A stretch of 6,853 bases of DNA from an uncultured Collinsella sp. (GTDB lineage: Bacteria > Actinomycetota > Coriobacteriia > Coriobacteriales > Coriobacteriaceae). Each line of letters begins with the position of its first letter. Within the stretch, counting starts at the first letter, position 1. The stretch spans positions 1 to 6,853 of the forward strand of contig CABUUK010000070.1 of NCBI GenBank assembly GCA_902494765.1. Reading direction: 5' to 3'. Positions 1-6,444 of this stretch are shown in pieces. The notes under the pieces were generated by a model that worked only from the letters and a program-made list of their open reading frames with translations, did no database searches and was not told the DNA's origin. The position numbers and the translations under genes are program-made.

Positions 1-871
1 CCAGTTTGCCGCTGGCGAGGGTGTAGATGGTGTCGCCGTCGTTGGTGGTGTGTGTGGGGCGGATGGCGTGTGCGTAGGCGTCTGCGGCCATCTGGGAGAC
101 CTTGGTGGCTTGTGCCTTAGTGAGTTCCACGTTGGTGACGATGCAGCTGATGGTGGTGTTGGTGCGGTCGAGCGGCATCTGCATGGATCCGGCGGCGGCA
201 AAGGCTGCGAGTTCCATGTCGACAATCTGGTCGCTATCGGCTGCGGCGCGCATACCGGCGACCCACTCGCCGGTGAAGGGGTCGACAACGTTGCCGCAGG
301 CGTTGACTGAGACCACGGCGCCCACCTTGATGGGGCCGAGCGCCACGGCGGCAGCGCCAAGGCCGGCCTTCATGCAGGTAGCGGGGCCCATGAGCTTACC
401 CACGGTAGCGCCCGTGCCGGCGCCCACGTTGCCCTGTTCGAGCTTGGTGGGGGTGTTGTCGAGTGCTTCGCGCACGGCGGCGATGCCGGCCTCAATGTCG
501 GGGCGAACGGTGGGGTTACCAAAGGCGAGATCGAAGATACAGCTGGAGCACACGATAGGCACCTGCGTGGGGCCGACAGGCAGACCGATACCGCGGCTCT
601 CGAGTTCGCGGGCCACGCCGCTTGCGGCTTCGAGGCCAAAGGCCGATCCGCCCGAAAGGCAGACGGCGTGGACCTTATCGACGGTGTTTTCGGGACGCAG
701 CAGGTCGGTCTCGCGCGAAGCGGGAGCGCCACCGCGTACGTCAACGCCGCCGGTGGCGCCCTCGGGTGCCACGATTACGGTGCAGCCGGTGCCTGCCTCA
801 TCGTCCGTATGGTTGCCAAAGCAAAAGCCATCGACATCGCAAACGTCAATGGCTTTGAGCAGTGTATCCAT
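1..871 (-). CDS. P1/S58-family N-terminal-nucleophile peptidase (DmpA/NylC-like), 3' end outside window
   Basis: The first 290 codons are present; the C-terminus lies beyond the left edge. The family consists of aminopeptidases and amidases (DmpA, BapA, the nylon-oligomer hydrolase NylC) that cut themselves into two chains to expose an N-terminal Ser or Thr nucleophile. Family blocks seen: RETDLLRPENTVDKVHAVCL at about 53-72 running into SGGSAFGLEAA (73-83), VPIVCSSCIFDL (104-115), GNVGAGTGATVGK (147-159) and VNACGNVVDPFTGEW (189-203). The expected autocleavage site is RTNTTISCIVTN (236-247). An Asn238-Thr239 bond matches the Asn-Thr cleavage known for NylC rather than the Gly-Ser bond of DmpA. 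The ATG at 871 is supported by AGGAG at 878-882 with a 6-nt spacer. No signal peptide is visible, so it is probably cytoplasmic. The physiological substrate cannot be told; N-terminal or beta-peptide cleavage is likely. It sits downstream of maf, separated by a terminator. Confidence 0.9.
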   Translation of the reverse strand, partial: MDTLLKAIDVCDVDGFCFGNHTDDEAGTGCTVIVAPEGATGGVDVRGGAPASRETDLLRPENTVDKVHAVCLSGGSAFGLEAASGVARELESRGIGLPVGPTQVPIVCSSCIFDLAFGNPTVRPDIEAGIAAVREALDNTPTKLEQGNVGAGTGATVGKLMGPATCMKAGLGAAAVALGPIKVGAVVSVNACGNVVDPFTGEWVAGMRAAADSDQIVDMELAAFAAAGSMQMPLDRTNTTISCIVTNVELTKAQATKVSQMAADAYAHAIRPTHTTNDGDTIYTLASGKL

Positions 872-877
872 GTTTAA

Positions 878-882
878 CTCCT
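878..882 (-). promoter_or_regulatory. Ribosome binding site of the P1 peptidase
   Basis: The minus strand reads ATAGGAGTTAAACATG, giving a core AGGAG six bases before the start codon. This is the best-placed Shine-Dalgarno sequence in the window and fixes the start at 871. Confidence 0.7.
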
Positions 883-932
883 ATCGGTTTTCCGCCGCGC
901 CTTGTGCCCGGTCGGGATCCGTACGGTACGCC

Positions 933-964
933 AAAATTGTAGGCGCCGGGGGATACCCAGCGCC
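933..964 (-). terminator. Intrinsic terminator after maf
   Basis: On the minus strand GGCGCTGGG pairs with CCCGGCGCC (9 bp including one U-G pair) around a TATCC loop. The tail reads TACAATTTTGG, a weak U-tract. It begins 9 bases after the maf stop codon, so it would end the DJ-1/maf transcript. The tail also contains TACAAT (936-941), which matches a -10 hexamer in five of six positions and could start transcription of the peptidase gene. No matching -35 is visible, because the terminator stem occupies that place. Confidence 0.6.
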
Positions 965-972
965 AGATGCAA

Positions 973-1554
973 TTACGAGAGTTTTTGAATCGCGCGCGCG
1001 ACGCGGGCGATGGGTAGGCCCACCACGTTATAGAAGTCGCCCGAAATATCGTGCACGAGCATGCGTCCTCCTGTGCCCTGAATGCCGTAGGCGCCGGCCT
1101 TGTCCATGGGCTCACCCGAGGCGACGTAGTGCTCGATCTGCTCGTCGGTGAGCTCGTAGAACGTCACGTCGGTCACATCGACAAAGGACAGGCTCTCGGC
1201 GGCATGCGGGGCGGCCGTGTCGCCTGCCTTAACGATGCAGACGCCGGTTGCGACCTGGTGCGTGCGGCCCGAAAGCTCACGGAGCATGGTGCGCGCTTCG
1301 TCCTCGGTTGCCGGCTTGCCCAGAATCTTGCCGTCAAAGGTGACGATGGTGTCGGCCGCGACCGTCAGCTCATTGGGCTCGGCATGTTCGGCGGCAACGG
1401 CGGCGGCTTTGGCGCGTGCTAAGCGTTCAACGAGCGTAAGCGGGGCCTCGCCATCAAACGGCGTTTCGTCGATATCGGCAGGAATGATGCGAATGTCATA
1501 GCCCGCCTCGCGCATCAACTCGATGCGGCGCGGTGATTGCGAAGCCAAAATCAT
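973..1554 (-). CDS. maf: Maf family nucleoside triphosphate pyrophosphatase
   Basis: A 193-residue protein, the usual length for Maf. Maf proteins hydrolyse dTTP, UTP and modified pyrimidine nucleotides to the monophosphate plus pyrophosphate, cleaning the nucleotide pool in the cytoplasm. Family motifs seen: the N-terminal phosphate-binding SQSPRR (5-10), IDE at 28-30, the ARAKA lysine at 49, AADTIV with the metal-binding Asp68 (66-71), GRTHQVATGV (96-105), DKAGAYGIQG (151-160) and GDFYNVVGLP (172-181). The DKAGAYGIQG form fits the dTTP/UTP-specific (YhdE-like) branch rather than YceF; this is inferred from the motif only. The ATG overlaps the TGA of the upstream DJ-1 gene as ATGA, with GAGGG at 1564-1568 nine bases ahead of it, so translation is probably coupled. 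A terminator follows directly. Confidence 0.93.
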   Translation of the reverse strand: MILASQSPRRIELMREAGYDIRIIPADIDETPFDGEAPLTLVERLARAKAAAVAAEHAEPNELTVAADTIVTFDGKILGKPATEDEARTMLRELSGRTHQVATGVCIVKAGDTAAPHAAESLSFVDVTDVTFYELTDEQIEHYVASGEPMDKAGAYGIQGTGGRMLVHDISGDFYNVVGLPIARVARAIQKLS

Positions 1555-2093
1555 AGCTGAATGCCCTCGGCGACCTTATCGACGGCCTTGTCGCCGGCGA
1601 GCGTGCGCAGCAGCTCAAGCGCAAAGGGGAGCGACTGGGCCATGCCGCTGGCGGTGATGATGTTGCCGTCTTGCGTGACCTTCTCGCCGGTATAGGCGCC
1701 TTCGGGGAAGCTTTTCTCAAAGCCAGGGAAGCACGTGGCGTGGCGCCCCTCGAGCAGGTCGAGCTCGCCCAGGATAAACGGGGCGGCGCAGATGGCGGCG
1801 ACGTGCTTGGTTGCGGCGAACTCGCGGACCACGTCGCAGACGCGCTGATCGGCGCGCAGGTTGGTAGCACCGGGTAGGCCGCCGGGCAGCACGACGCAGT
1901 CGTACTCGTCAAAGTCGATCTCATCAAAGAGCGCATCGCAGGTCACGGGGATCTGCAGCGAGCTTACGACCTCACGCGTGGGCATGATCGAGACGAGCGT
2001 GGCGCGCACGCCGCCGCGACGCATGACATCGACCATGGTCAAGCATTCAATAGTTTCAAAGCCATCGGCGGCGAGAACGGCAACGCTGGGCAT
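1551..2093 (-). CDS. DJ-1/PfpI (ThiJ/YajL) family protein
   Basis: A 180-residue single-domain protein with the DJ-1 fold. The N-terminal strand leads to GFET, where Glu13 matches DJ-1 Glu18; VDVMRRGGV (21-29) follows, then VVLPGGLPGATNLR (67-80), and the nucleophile elbow AAICAAP with Cys102 matching DJ-1 Cys106. The position of DJ-1 His126 falls in the segment TCFPGF, so that histidine is absent. Family roles include redox sensing, chaperone activity and glyoxalase or (disputed) deglycase activity; the substrate here is unknown. The start at 2093 is chosen because AAAGGAA (2099-2105) lies five bases upstream and the protein then begins directly with the first beta strand. The open frame extends to 2258, but that extension is not homologous. 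It is the first gene of a two-gene unit with maf. Confidence 0.88.
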   Translation of the reverse strand: MPSVAVLAADGFETIECLTMVDVMRRGGVRATLVSIMPTREVVSSLQIPVTCDALFDEIDFDEYDCVVLPGGLPGATNLRADQRVCDVVREFAATKHVAAICAAPFILGELDLLEGRHATCFPGFEKSFPEGAYTGEKVTQDGNIITASGMAQSLPFALELLRTLAGDKAVDKVAEGIQL

Positions 2094-2129
2094 GGGGGTT
2101 CCTTTCATAGGCGGCATACAATTAGCCGT

Positions 2130-2158
2130 CTTATACCCCGAAGACCTCCGCTTGCCAC
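2130..2158 (-). promoter_or_regulatory. Candidate sigma-70-type promoter for the DJ-1/maf unit
   Basis: The minus strand has GTGGCA (2153-2158, four of six matches to TTGACA), a 17-base spacer, and TATAAG (2130-2135, five of six matches to TATAAT). Transcription would start near 2122, leaving a leader of about 30 bases before the ATG at 2093. It lies in the 106-base gap after the rlmD stop, where I see no terminator, so read-through from rlmD is also possible. Confidence 0.45.
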
Positions 2159-2199
2159 GCTCGATTTCCCAATGATTTTTCTGAGCAATGATTAAGTGG

Positions 2200-3513
2200 C
2201 TAGTTGCGCCTAAGGTGGACGACAGTCTCGCAGTGGAAGGTTTGCGGGAACAGGTCAACTGGCGTGATCTTTACGGGGGAGAAGGTGCCTTCCTCGACAA
2301 AGCGCTTGAGGTCGCGCGCCAGGGTGGCCGGATCGCAGCTCACGTAGGCGACATCGCGAGCGCTCGTGCTGGCGATAAGATCGATGGCTTCGGGGGCGAG
2401 GCCCGCACGCGGCGGGTCGACCACCAAGACGTCGGCATCCTGGTCGGGGAACTCGCGCACCGCGTCTCCGCCAATGACGTCGACGTTATCAAGCTTGTTG
2501 ATTTCCAGGTTACGGCGTAGATCGCGCACGGCGGGGCCGTAGGCCTCGACGGCAGCGACAAAGTCGCAGCGGCGGGCGAGCGGCAGGGTAAAGGTGCCGG
2601 CACCGCAGTACAGGTCCACGGCAAGCTCGTCTTCCTGCGGGTCGAGCGCTTCCATGACAAGCTCGATCAAAATCTCGGCACCCTTGGTGTTGACCTGGAA
2701 AAAAGACGGGGCAGACAAGCGCATCTGACCCTCGGCGATATTCTCGGTCCATGAGCCCTCTCCGGCGAGCATTTCGACCTTGGAGACACGGCGGGCCTTC
2801 TTTTCGCCCTTGCTCATCACGCGCACGATGCTCGTGGGATGAGCGGCGTCCGCCAGCACGCGGGAGACCTGCGAGCGCGGAAAAGAGCCTGTGGGCGTCC
2901 AGAGAGCGACCTCGAGTGCCTTGGTGCGGCGCGATGCGCGAATGCCCACGCGTTCGAGCCCCAAGTCATGGCTGCCGCTTAGATAGTTGAGTGCGCCGAC
3001 GACCGATTTGAGCGCCTTCGGGAAGCGCTTATCGAACAGCGGGCACGTATCGACGGTCACGATTTTGCTGGGGTCGACACCATGCATGCCAAGGCGCACG
3101 CGACCGTTGACGACGGTCGGTTCGAGCTCGATTTTATTGCGGTAGCCCCAGTCGTCCTTGGTGTGGCAGATGGGCTGTACCAACTCATCGACCTGCTCAG
3201 GCGCGAACTTGCCGATGCGCTCGAGCGTGGAGCGCAGGTTTTGCTCCTTGGCGGCGAGCTGTGCCGTGCGTGAGAGATTGCCCCACGAGCAGCCGCCGCA
3301 GATGCCCACGAAGGGGCAGGGAGGCTGAATGCGATCGGGGCTTGGCTCCAGAATCTCGGTGGTGCGGGCGCGCATGAACGACTTGCCGTCCTGTACGACC
3401 TCGGCCTCGACGGTGTCGCCTGCCACGGCACCCTGCACAAAGACGGCCTTGCCGTTGTCGGCGTGCGCCAGCCCGTCGGCGCCGTAGGTCATCGATTCTA
3501 TAGTGAGCTTCAT
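2200..3513 (-). CDS. rlmD: 23S rRNA (uracil-5-)-methyltransferase, RlmD/RumA (TrmA) family
   Basis: A 437-residue enzyme that transfers a methyl group from S-adenosylmethionine to C5 of uridine in 23S rRNA. Gram-positive relatives (RlmCD) modify both U747 and U1939, so the exact target is not settled. Domain order: TRAM RNA-binding domain (about 1-60); a four-cysteine iron-sulfur site, Cys66, Cys72, Cys75 (CPFVGICGGC) and Cys157; a central domain; then the methyltransferase fold with LYCGAGTFTL (301-310), VDPPRAGL (365-372), the nucleophile Cys393 in YVSCDPATLARDL, and the catalytic base Glu429 in FHCETVVHL. The sequence is complete with all key residues. The ATG at 3513 is preferred over upstream ATGs (3549, 3528) because AGGCAGGA lies just ahead and the TRAM domain begins at once. 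The SD spacing is short, so the start is likely but not certain. It follows ppk on the same strand across a terminator. Confidence 0.9.
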   Translation of the reverse strand: MKLTIESMTYGADGLAHADNGKAVFVQGAVAGDTVEAEVVQDGKSFMRARTTEILEPSPDRIQPPCPFVGICGGCSWGNLSRTAQLAAKEQNLRSTLERIGKFAPEQVDELVQPICHTKDDWGYRNKIELEPTVVNGRVRLGMHGVDPSKIVTVDTCPLFDKRFPKALKSVVGALNYLSGSHDLGLERVGIRASRRTKALEVALWTPTGSFPRSQVSRVLADAAHPTSIVRVMSKGEKKARRVSKVEMLAGEGSWTENIAEGQMRLSAPSFFQVNTKGAEILIELVMEALDPQEDELAVDLYCGAGTFTLPLARRCDFVAAVEAYGPAVRDLRRNLEINKLDNVDVIGGDAVREFPDQDADVLVVDPPRAGLAPEAIDLIASTSARDVAYVSCDPATLARDLKRFVEEGTFSPVKITPVDLFPQTFHCETVVHLRRN

Positions 3514-3556
3514 ATTCCTGCCTGTCATTCGCGTTGTTGCTCGCACCATGGTAGCA

Positions 3557-3603
3557 GGGAAAAGCGCCCCGCATCCGAGGCTTTCCTCAAATGCGGGGCG
3601 CTT
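3557..3603 (-). terminator. Strong intrinsic terminator after ppk
   Basis: Perfect 13-bp arms (3562-3574 and 3591-3603, AAGCGCCCCGCAT and its complement) enclose a 16-base loop that holds a second 4-bp stem, GAGG/CCTC, capped by AAAG on the minus strand. The minus-strand stem end runs into TTTTCCC. It starts 23 bases after the ppk stop. The U-tract is short, but the stem is very stable. In the plus direction the tail is CTTCTAC, so it probably acts on the minus strand only. Confidence 0.75.
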
Positions 3604-3624
3604 CTACAAACTGCTTCTACAAAC
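3600..3624. repeat. Tandem 12-mer direct repeat between ppk stop and terminator
   Basis: GCTTCTACAAAC occurs at 3600-3611 and again at 3613-3624, a period of 13. The first copy overlaps the right arm of the ppk terminator. It may be a slippage duplication of the ppk 3' flank; no function is evident. Confidence 0.6.
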
Positions 3625-3626
3625 GA

Positions 3627-6206
3627 CTATTTCGTCTTGCCGGTAATGAGCGTCTTAAGACCCAGGCCGATCAGACCCAGGCCCATGCGCACGCGACCGG
3701 GGCGATGGCGCTCGATGGCCTTGGTCTTGCCGGCGGGCTTATCGCGACGGGCACTCGTCCCGGGTGCGGACTTGGTGACCTGCGGCTCGGGCTGAGGTGC
3801 AGGTGCAGGCTCGGGCTCAATGACGGTCGCCTGGACCTCTTGGACCTTGGGCGTGGTCGGCTGCGGATCAGGAGCTGGGGCGGGCTTTGCCTCGGCGGCG
3901 GGCTCCGGAGTCGCGGTAGCGGGCTCGGGCGCTTTCTCCATGGCGGGCTCTGCGGCAGCCTCGGGCTCATTCACCGGGGGAGCGGCAACCGCTTCCGGTT
4001 TGGCGGCTGCCCCATGTTCAACCTCGGCCTGAATAGCTTCTTCGGCCACACGTTCCTTCTCCTGTGCGCGCTGCTGCGCGGCGGCCTCGGCGTTGCGATA
4101 GGCACGCTCCAGTAGAGCTTCCTGCGAGTTGAAGGGTTTCTCACCCTCTGCACACTCCACGGGGACCCAGGTGCCGTCGCTCGTGAGGCTGCGGGCCTTC
4201 ACGTTGTCGCGCAGCTGCATGCCCATGTACTCGTGTACCAGGGCGCGGCAGGTGGGGTCGAGCACGGGGAAGGCGATCTCCACGCGGTGCTCGGTGTTGC
4301 GTGTCATCATGTCTGCCGAGCTCAGGTAAATCATGTCCGAGTCCACGCCAAAAGCGTAAACACGGGCGTGCTCCAAAAAGCGTCCGACGATGGAGCGGAC
4401 ATGCACGTTCTCGGTCTTGCCCGGAACACCGGGCTTGAGGCACGAGATGCCGCGGATGATCATGTCTACGCGCACGCCGGCACACGATGCCTCGGCGATC
4501 TTGTCGATAACCTCGCGGTCGGTCAGCGAGTTGAGCTTAAAGAACACGCGGGCGGGCTCGCCGGCAAGGGCGCGCTGGATCTCGCGGTCAAGCCCGCGCA
4601 TGATGAGCGGTTTCAGTCCGACGGGCGCCACACCCAGGAAGCGGTAATCGCCGCACAGGTTGCCCAGCGACAGATTGCGGAAGAACAAGTTGGCGTCCTC
4701 GCCGATGCCGGGATGGGCGGTCATGAGCATAAAGTCGCTGTAGAGCTTGGCCGTCTTCTCGTTAAAGTTGCCGGTGCCCAACAGCGTCAGGCGTGTAAGC
4801 GCCATGCCCTCGCGATAGGTGAGCTGGCAGATCTTGGAGTGGCACTTAAAGCCCTCGGAGCCGTAGATGACGGTGCAGCCTGCCTCTTCCAGACGCTCGG
4901 CCCACTCGATGTTGTTCTGCTCGTCGAAGCGGGCGCGGAGCTCCATGAGCACCGTGACCTCTTTGCCGTTTTCGGCGGCATCGATGAGCGACTCGCACAG
5001 ACGGCTCTGCTTGGCCACGCGGTAGAGCGTGATGCGCAACGAGATGCACTCGGGGTCGTAGGCGGCCTCGTGCACCAGATCCAGGAAGGGGTTCATGGCC
5101 TCATAGGGATAAAAGAGCAGCTTGTCGTGCTGAAGTACCTGCTCGCGGATGGAGCGGGTCATATCGATGGTGGGGTTGGGCTGCGGCTTAAACGGCGTAA
5201 AGAGCAGCTCGTTGCGCAGGTGCTCGGGAATCTTGCCCTCAATGCCGAAGACATAGCCCAGGTTGAGCGGGATGTCGCAGGTAAAGACCGAGCGACGCGA
5301 GAGCTCGAGTGCCTTGCGGATAGTCTTGAGCGTTGCTTTTTCGAGTGAACCCGAGACGGCGAGAACCACCGGCTGCAGGCGCAGGCGCTTCTTGAGGATG
5401 CGCTTCATATGCTGGCGGTAGTCCTCTTCCTCCTCGACGCCCTCGCCGTCCGGATCGATGTCGGCGTTGCGGGTGACGCGGATGAGCGCGCGGTCGAGCG
5501 GCTTATAGGAGCCAAAGCAGCTGTCCAGGCAGGCGAGGATGACGTCCTCGAGCAGAATGTAGGAGTAGGTGCCGGTGGGCGAGGGGATCTCGACCACGCG
5601 GTTCATCGAGGCGGGAATCTCGATCAGGCCCAGCAGACTTTCCTCGTCGGTGACGCCGTCCAGGCCGCAGGCCAGGTAGAGTGCGCCGTTGCGCAGGTTG
5701 GGGAAAGGGTGGCGCGGGTCGATCACCAGCGGTGAGATGACCGGCGACACGTAGGCCTGGAAGTAGCGGGTTACAAAGGTGCGCTCCTCGGGCGTAAGCG
5801 AATCGACACGCGCACGGTGAACGCCCAGGGTGTCGAGCTTGCCCTCGATACTCTTAAAGATGGACTCCCAACGGGTAAGGAGCCCGGGCATTTCGGCCAT
5901 GACAGCATCGACCTGTTCGGAGGCAGTCATATTGCTCTTGTTGTCGACAGGTTGTTTTTTGAGCTCGGCAAGGTCGGACAGGCCACCCACGCGCACCATA
6001 AGGAACTCATCGAGGTTTGACTCGAAGATCGAGACGAACTTAAGGCGCTCGAACAGCGGCACGGACTCATCAAAAGCCTCGTCGAGCACACGGTTGTCAA
6101 AGCGCAGCCAGCTGAGCTCTCGGTTCTGCGTGTACGAGAAGTCGCGCGGCGGTTTGCGCAGCTTTGCGGCGGCTTGCTTTTTTTCGATTTTGCTCGGCAT
6201 ATGCAT
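3627..6206 (-). CDS. ppk: Polyphosphate kinase 1 with a long Ala/Pro/Glu-rich C-terminal extension
   Basis: An 859-residue PPK1, which reversibly polymerises the gamma-phosphate of ATP into inorganic polyphosphate. The core covers about residues 24-683. The N-terminal domain starts at YTQNRELSWLRF (25-36) and includes FESNLDEFLMVRVGGL (61-76). The head domain follows (about 130-345). The two phospholipase-D-like catalytic domains carry SLRITLYRVA (389-398), ELRARFDEQNNIEWA (422-436), His456 in GFKCHSKICQL (the autophosphorylated histidine, E. coli His435) and His613 in VGRFLEHARVYAF (E. coli His592). E. coli PPK1 has 688 residues; here about 170 extra residues follow: a charged helical stretch (about 694-729), Ala/Pro/Glu repeats (731-812), a basic segment (817-840) and a Gly/Leu-rich end. 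The ATG at 6206 has only a weak GGAC upstream. An ATG at 6200 is better spaced from it and equally possible. The gene diverges from arcA. Confidence 0.95.
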   Translation of the reverse strand: MHMPSKIEKKQAAAKLRKPPRDFSYTQNRELSWLRFDNRVLDEAFDESVPLFERLKFVSIFESNLDEFLMVRVGGLSDLAELKKQPVDNKSNMTASEQVDAVMAEMPGLLTRWESIFKSIEGKLDTLGVHRARVDSLTPEERTFVTRYFQAYVSPVISPLVIDPRHPFPNLRNGALYLACGLDGVTDEESLLGLIEIPASMNRVVEIPSPTGTYSYILLEDVILACLDSCFGSYKPLDRALIRVTRNADIDPDGEGVEEEEDYRQHMKRILKKRLRLQPVVLAVSGSLEKATLKTIRKALELSRRSVFTCDIPLNLGYVFGIEGKIPEHLRNELLFTPFKPQPNPTIDMTRSIREQVLQHDKLLFYPYEAMNPFLDLVHEAAYDPECISLRITLYRVAKQSRLCESLIDAAENGKEVTVLMELRARFDEQNNIEWAERLEEAGCTVIYGSEGFKCHSKICQLTYREGMALTRLTLLGTGNFNEKTAKLYSDFMLMTAHPGIGEDANLFFRNLSLGNLCGDYRFLGVAPVGLKPLIMRGLDREIQRALAGEPARVFFKLNSLTDREVIDKIAEASCAGVRVDMIIRGISCLKPGVPGKTENVHVRSIVGRFLEHARVYAFGVDSDMIYLSSADMMTRNTEHRVEIAFPVLDPTCRALVHEYMGMQLRDNVKARSLTSDGTWVPVECAEGEKPFNSQEALLERAYRNAEAAAQQRAQEKERVAEEAIQAEVEHGAAAKPEAVAAPPVNEPEAAAEPAMEKAPEPATATPEPAAEAKPAPAPDPQPTTPKVQEVQATVIEPEPAPAPQPEPQVTKSAPGTSARRDKPAGKTKAIERHRPGRVRMGLGLIGLGLKTLITGKTK
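3771..4016 (-). repeat. Low-complexity coding stretch in the ppk 3' end
   Basis: Residues 731-812 of PPK1 consist mostly of Ala, Pro and Glu with degenerate units such as EPAAEAKPAPAPDPQP and EPEPAPAPQPEPQ. At the DNA level this appears as repeated GGCTCGGG- and GGTGCAGG-like words. It is likely a disordered linker and prone to length change by slippage. Confidence 0.75.
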
Positions 6207-6217
6207 CTGTCCGTTCA

Positions 6218-6232
6218 GTCCCCGCAGGGGAC
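6218..6232 (-). promoter_or_regulatory. Perfect palindrome in the ppk leader
   Basis: GTCCCCGCAGGGGAC has 6-bp arms and a 3-base centre. It ends 12 bases before the ppk ATG at 6206. In the mRNA it would form a tight hairpin just upstream of a weak ribosome binding site; as DNA it could be an operator. Which of the two applies cannot be told. Confidence 0.5.
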
Positions 6233-6302
6233 GGTAGCCTAACCCTATTCACTATTGTCTCAATTTAGTCGACTTGTGGCACGGACGTATTGTGCGAACG
6301 GT

Positions 6303-6329
6303 ATCTTAACCTACTTCTTACGCCGTCAA
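6303..6329 (-). promoter_or_regulatory. Weak candidate ppk promoter
   Basis: The minus strand has TTGACG (6324-6329, five of six) and TAAGAT (6303-6308, four of six) with a 15-base spacer, shorter than the ideal 17. The leader would be about 90 bases. The 9-mer ATACCGTTC (minus, 6296-6304) overlaps the end of this -10. An alternative is TTGAGA nearer the gene, but no good -10 pairs with it. Confidence 0.25.
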
Positions 6330-6387
6330 GGCATGCAACTAACTGCCCGACTCGTTTTGAAAACAATCTATATCCATACTCAACTGG

Positions 6388-6444
6388 TGAGGATGTATGA
6401 ATAAGAATGATTGCGAGCTGAATATAATCGAATCCAAATTGAAT
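6388..6444. repeat. Helically phased TGAAT-like repeat array (possible operator)
   Basis: On the plus strand TGAGG, TGAAT, TGATT, TGAAT, CGAAT and TGAAT begin at 6388, 6398, 6408, 6419, 6429 and 6440, a spacing of 10-11 bases. The three exact TGAAT copies are exactly 21 bases apart. A perfect TATAAT (6423-6428) lies inside the array without a matching -35. Direct repeats at one or two helical turns are typical of OmpR/PhoB-type response regulators (11-bp units) and of ArgR (18-bp boxes repeating every 21 bp). The second, inverted half of an ArgR box is not clearly present. Confidence 0.4.

Noticed and set aside
102..1151. Long plus-strand open frame opposite the peptidase and maf
   Set aside because: It is antisense to two clear family members, crosses their intergenic region and has a Ser/Arg/Pro-rich translation with no recognisable motif. 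It is a high-GC shadow frame.
2094..2258. Longer N-terminus for the DJ-1 protein
   Set aside because: The extra 55 residues overlap the end of rlmD and the candidate promoter and are not family-like. The ATG at 2093 has a good ribosome binding site.
3514..3549. 12-residue N-terminal extension of RlmD
   Set aside because: The upstream ATGs lack a Shine-Dalgarno sequence, and the TRAM domain begins right after the ATG at 3513.
4233..5348. 371-codon plus-strand frame inside ppk
   Set aside because: It lies wholly opposite the conserved catalytic core of PPK1. Its length is explained by the lack of stops on the reverse strand of GC-rich coding DNA.
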